A DNA stretch of 6,205 bases from Lentisphaeria bacterium (GTDB lineage Bacteria > Verrucomicrobiota > Lentisphaeria > Victivallales > UBA1829): assembly GCA_019408975.1 (NCBI GenBank), contig DXVA01000030.1, positions 17,076-23,280 on the forward strand, in the 5' to 3' direction. This document shows positions 6,144-6,205 of this stretch, one piece after another; position 1 is the first letter of the stretch, and each line of letters starts with the position of its first letter. Made by a program: the position numbers and the translations under genes. Below the pieces are notes generated by a model. It was not told where the DNA came from. It did no database searches and worked only from the letters and a program-made list of their open reading frames with translations.

Positions 6144-6205
6144 TCAGAAAAGTATCTCGGCGGCTTCCGCTTCTTCCATGCCGCGAATACAGCGGGCGGG
6201 ACGGC
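6144..6205 (-). CDS. C-terminal end of an unidentified upstream gene (cut by window edge)
   Basis: The favoured reading frame ends RPARCIRGMEEAEAAEILF followed by TGA at 6146-6144. Its codon use (GCC, CGC, GAA, GGC) resembles the neighbours. The stop overlaps the GAGGA ribosome site of the GT4 gene and leaves 12 nt to its ATG, as expected for an operon. A second frame is also open and would end AVFAAWKKRKPPRYFSEDSTP at a TGA overlapping the GT4 start as ATGA (stop at 6128-6130). Only about 20 residues are visible, so the frame is not settled and no function can be assigned; another surface-glycan gene would fit the context. Confidence 0.45.
   Translation of the reverse strand, partial: RPARCIRGMEEAEAAEILF

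Noticed and set aside
1..6205. CRISPR array, tRNA or rRNA gene, insertion sequence, phage or toxin-antitoxin genes
   Set aside because: No regularly spaced repeats, cloverleaf, transposase or phage-like proteins, or small paired toxin genes are visible in either strand.

Overview
The window carries six genes, four complete or nearly so and two cut by the edges. It looks like a moderately GC-rich Gram-negative chromosome. The lineage is not proven. The LacI-type N-terminus with an NYCS tail after the helix-turn-helix, and the divergent RpoD-like sigma factor, suggest Lentisphaerota (Victivallales) or a related member of the Verrucomicrobiota group. That assignment is inference from family resemblance, not from a marker gene.

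Layout. At 1-107 (minus) lies the start of a LacI-family repressor gene, running off the left edge. It has a promoter with perfect consensus -35 and -10 hexamers and 17-bp spacing (146-174). Two similar half-palindromic boxes, 58 bp apart, bracket that promoter (122-140 and 180-199), which suggests autoregulation. After a divergent intergenic region, a two-gene plus-strand unit follows: a divergent sigma-70-family factor (470-1948) and a DUF362 protein with two C-terminal [4Fe-4S] clusters (1945-3105). Their stop and start codons overlap as ATGA, so translation is probably coupled. This pairing of a sigma factor with an iron-sulfur protein is the most unusual gene arrangement here.

The short convergent gap at 3106-3254 is packed with four hairpins, each with a 3-nt loop, and has no gene. 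To its right, three minus-strand genes run leftward: the tail of an unidentified gene (6144-6205), a GT4-type cytoplasmic glycosyltransferase (4875-6131), and a multi-pass GT39/PMT_2-type membrane glycosyltransferase (3255-4757) with its own sigma-70-like promoter. They probably belong to a cell-surface glycan locus: the GT4 enzyme would add sugars from nucleotide donors in the cytoplasm, and the GT39 enzyme would add sugars from lipid-linked donors on the outer face of the membrane.

I see no tRNA, rRNA, CRISPR array, transposase or phage gene. There is no convincing complete new system, but four things merit a second look: the sigma/Fe-S pair, the non-canonical -10-reading residues of the sigma factor, the hairpin cluster, and the operator-flanked promoter.
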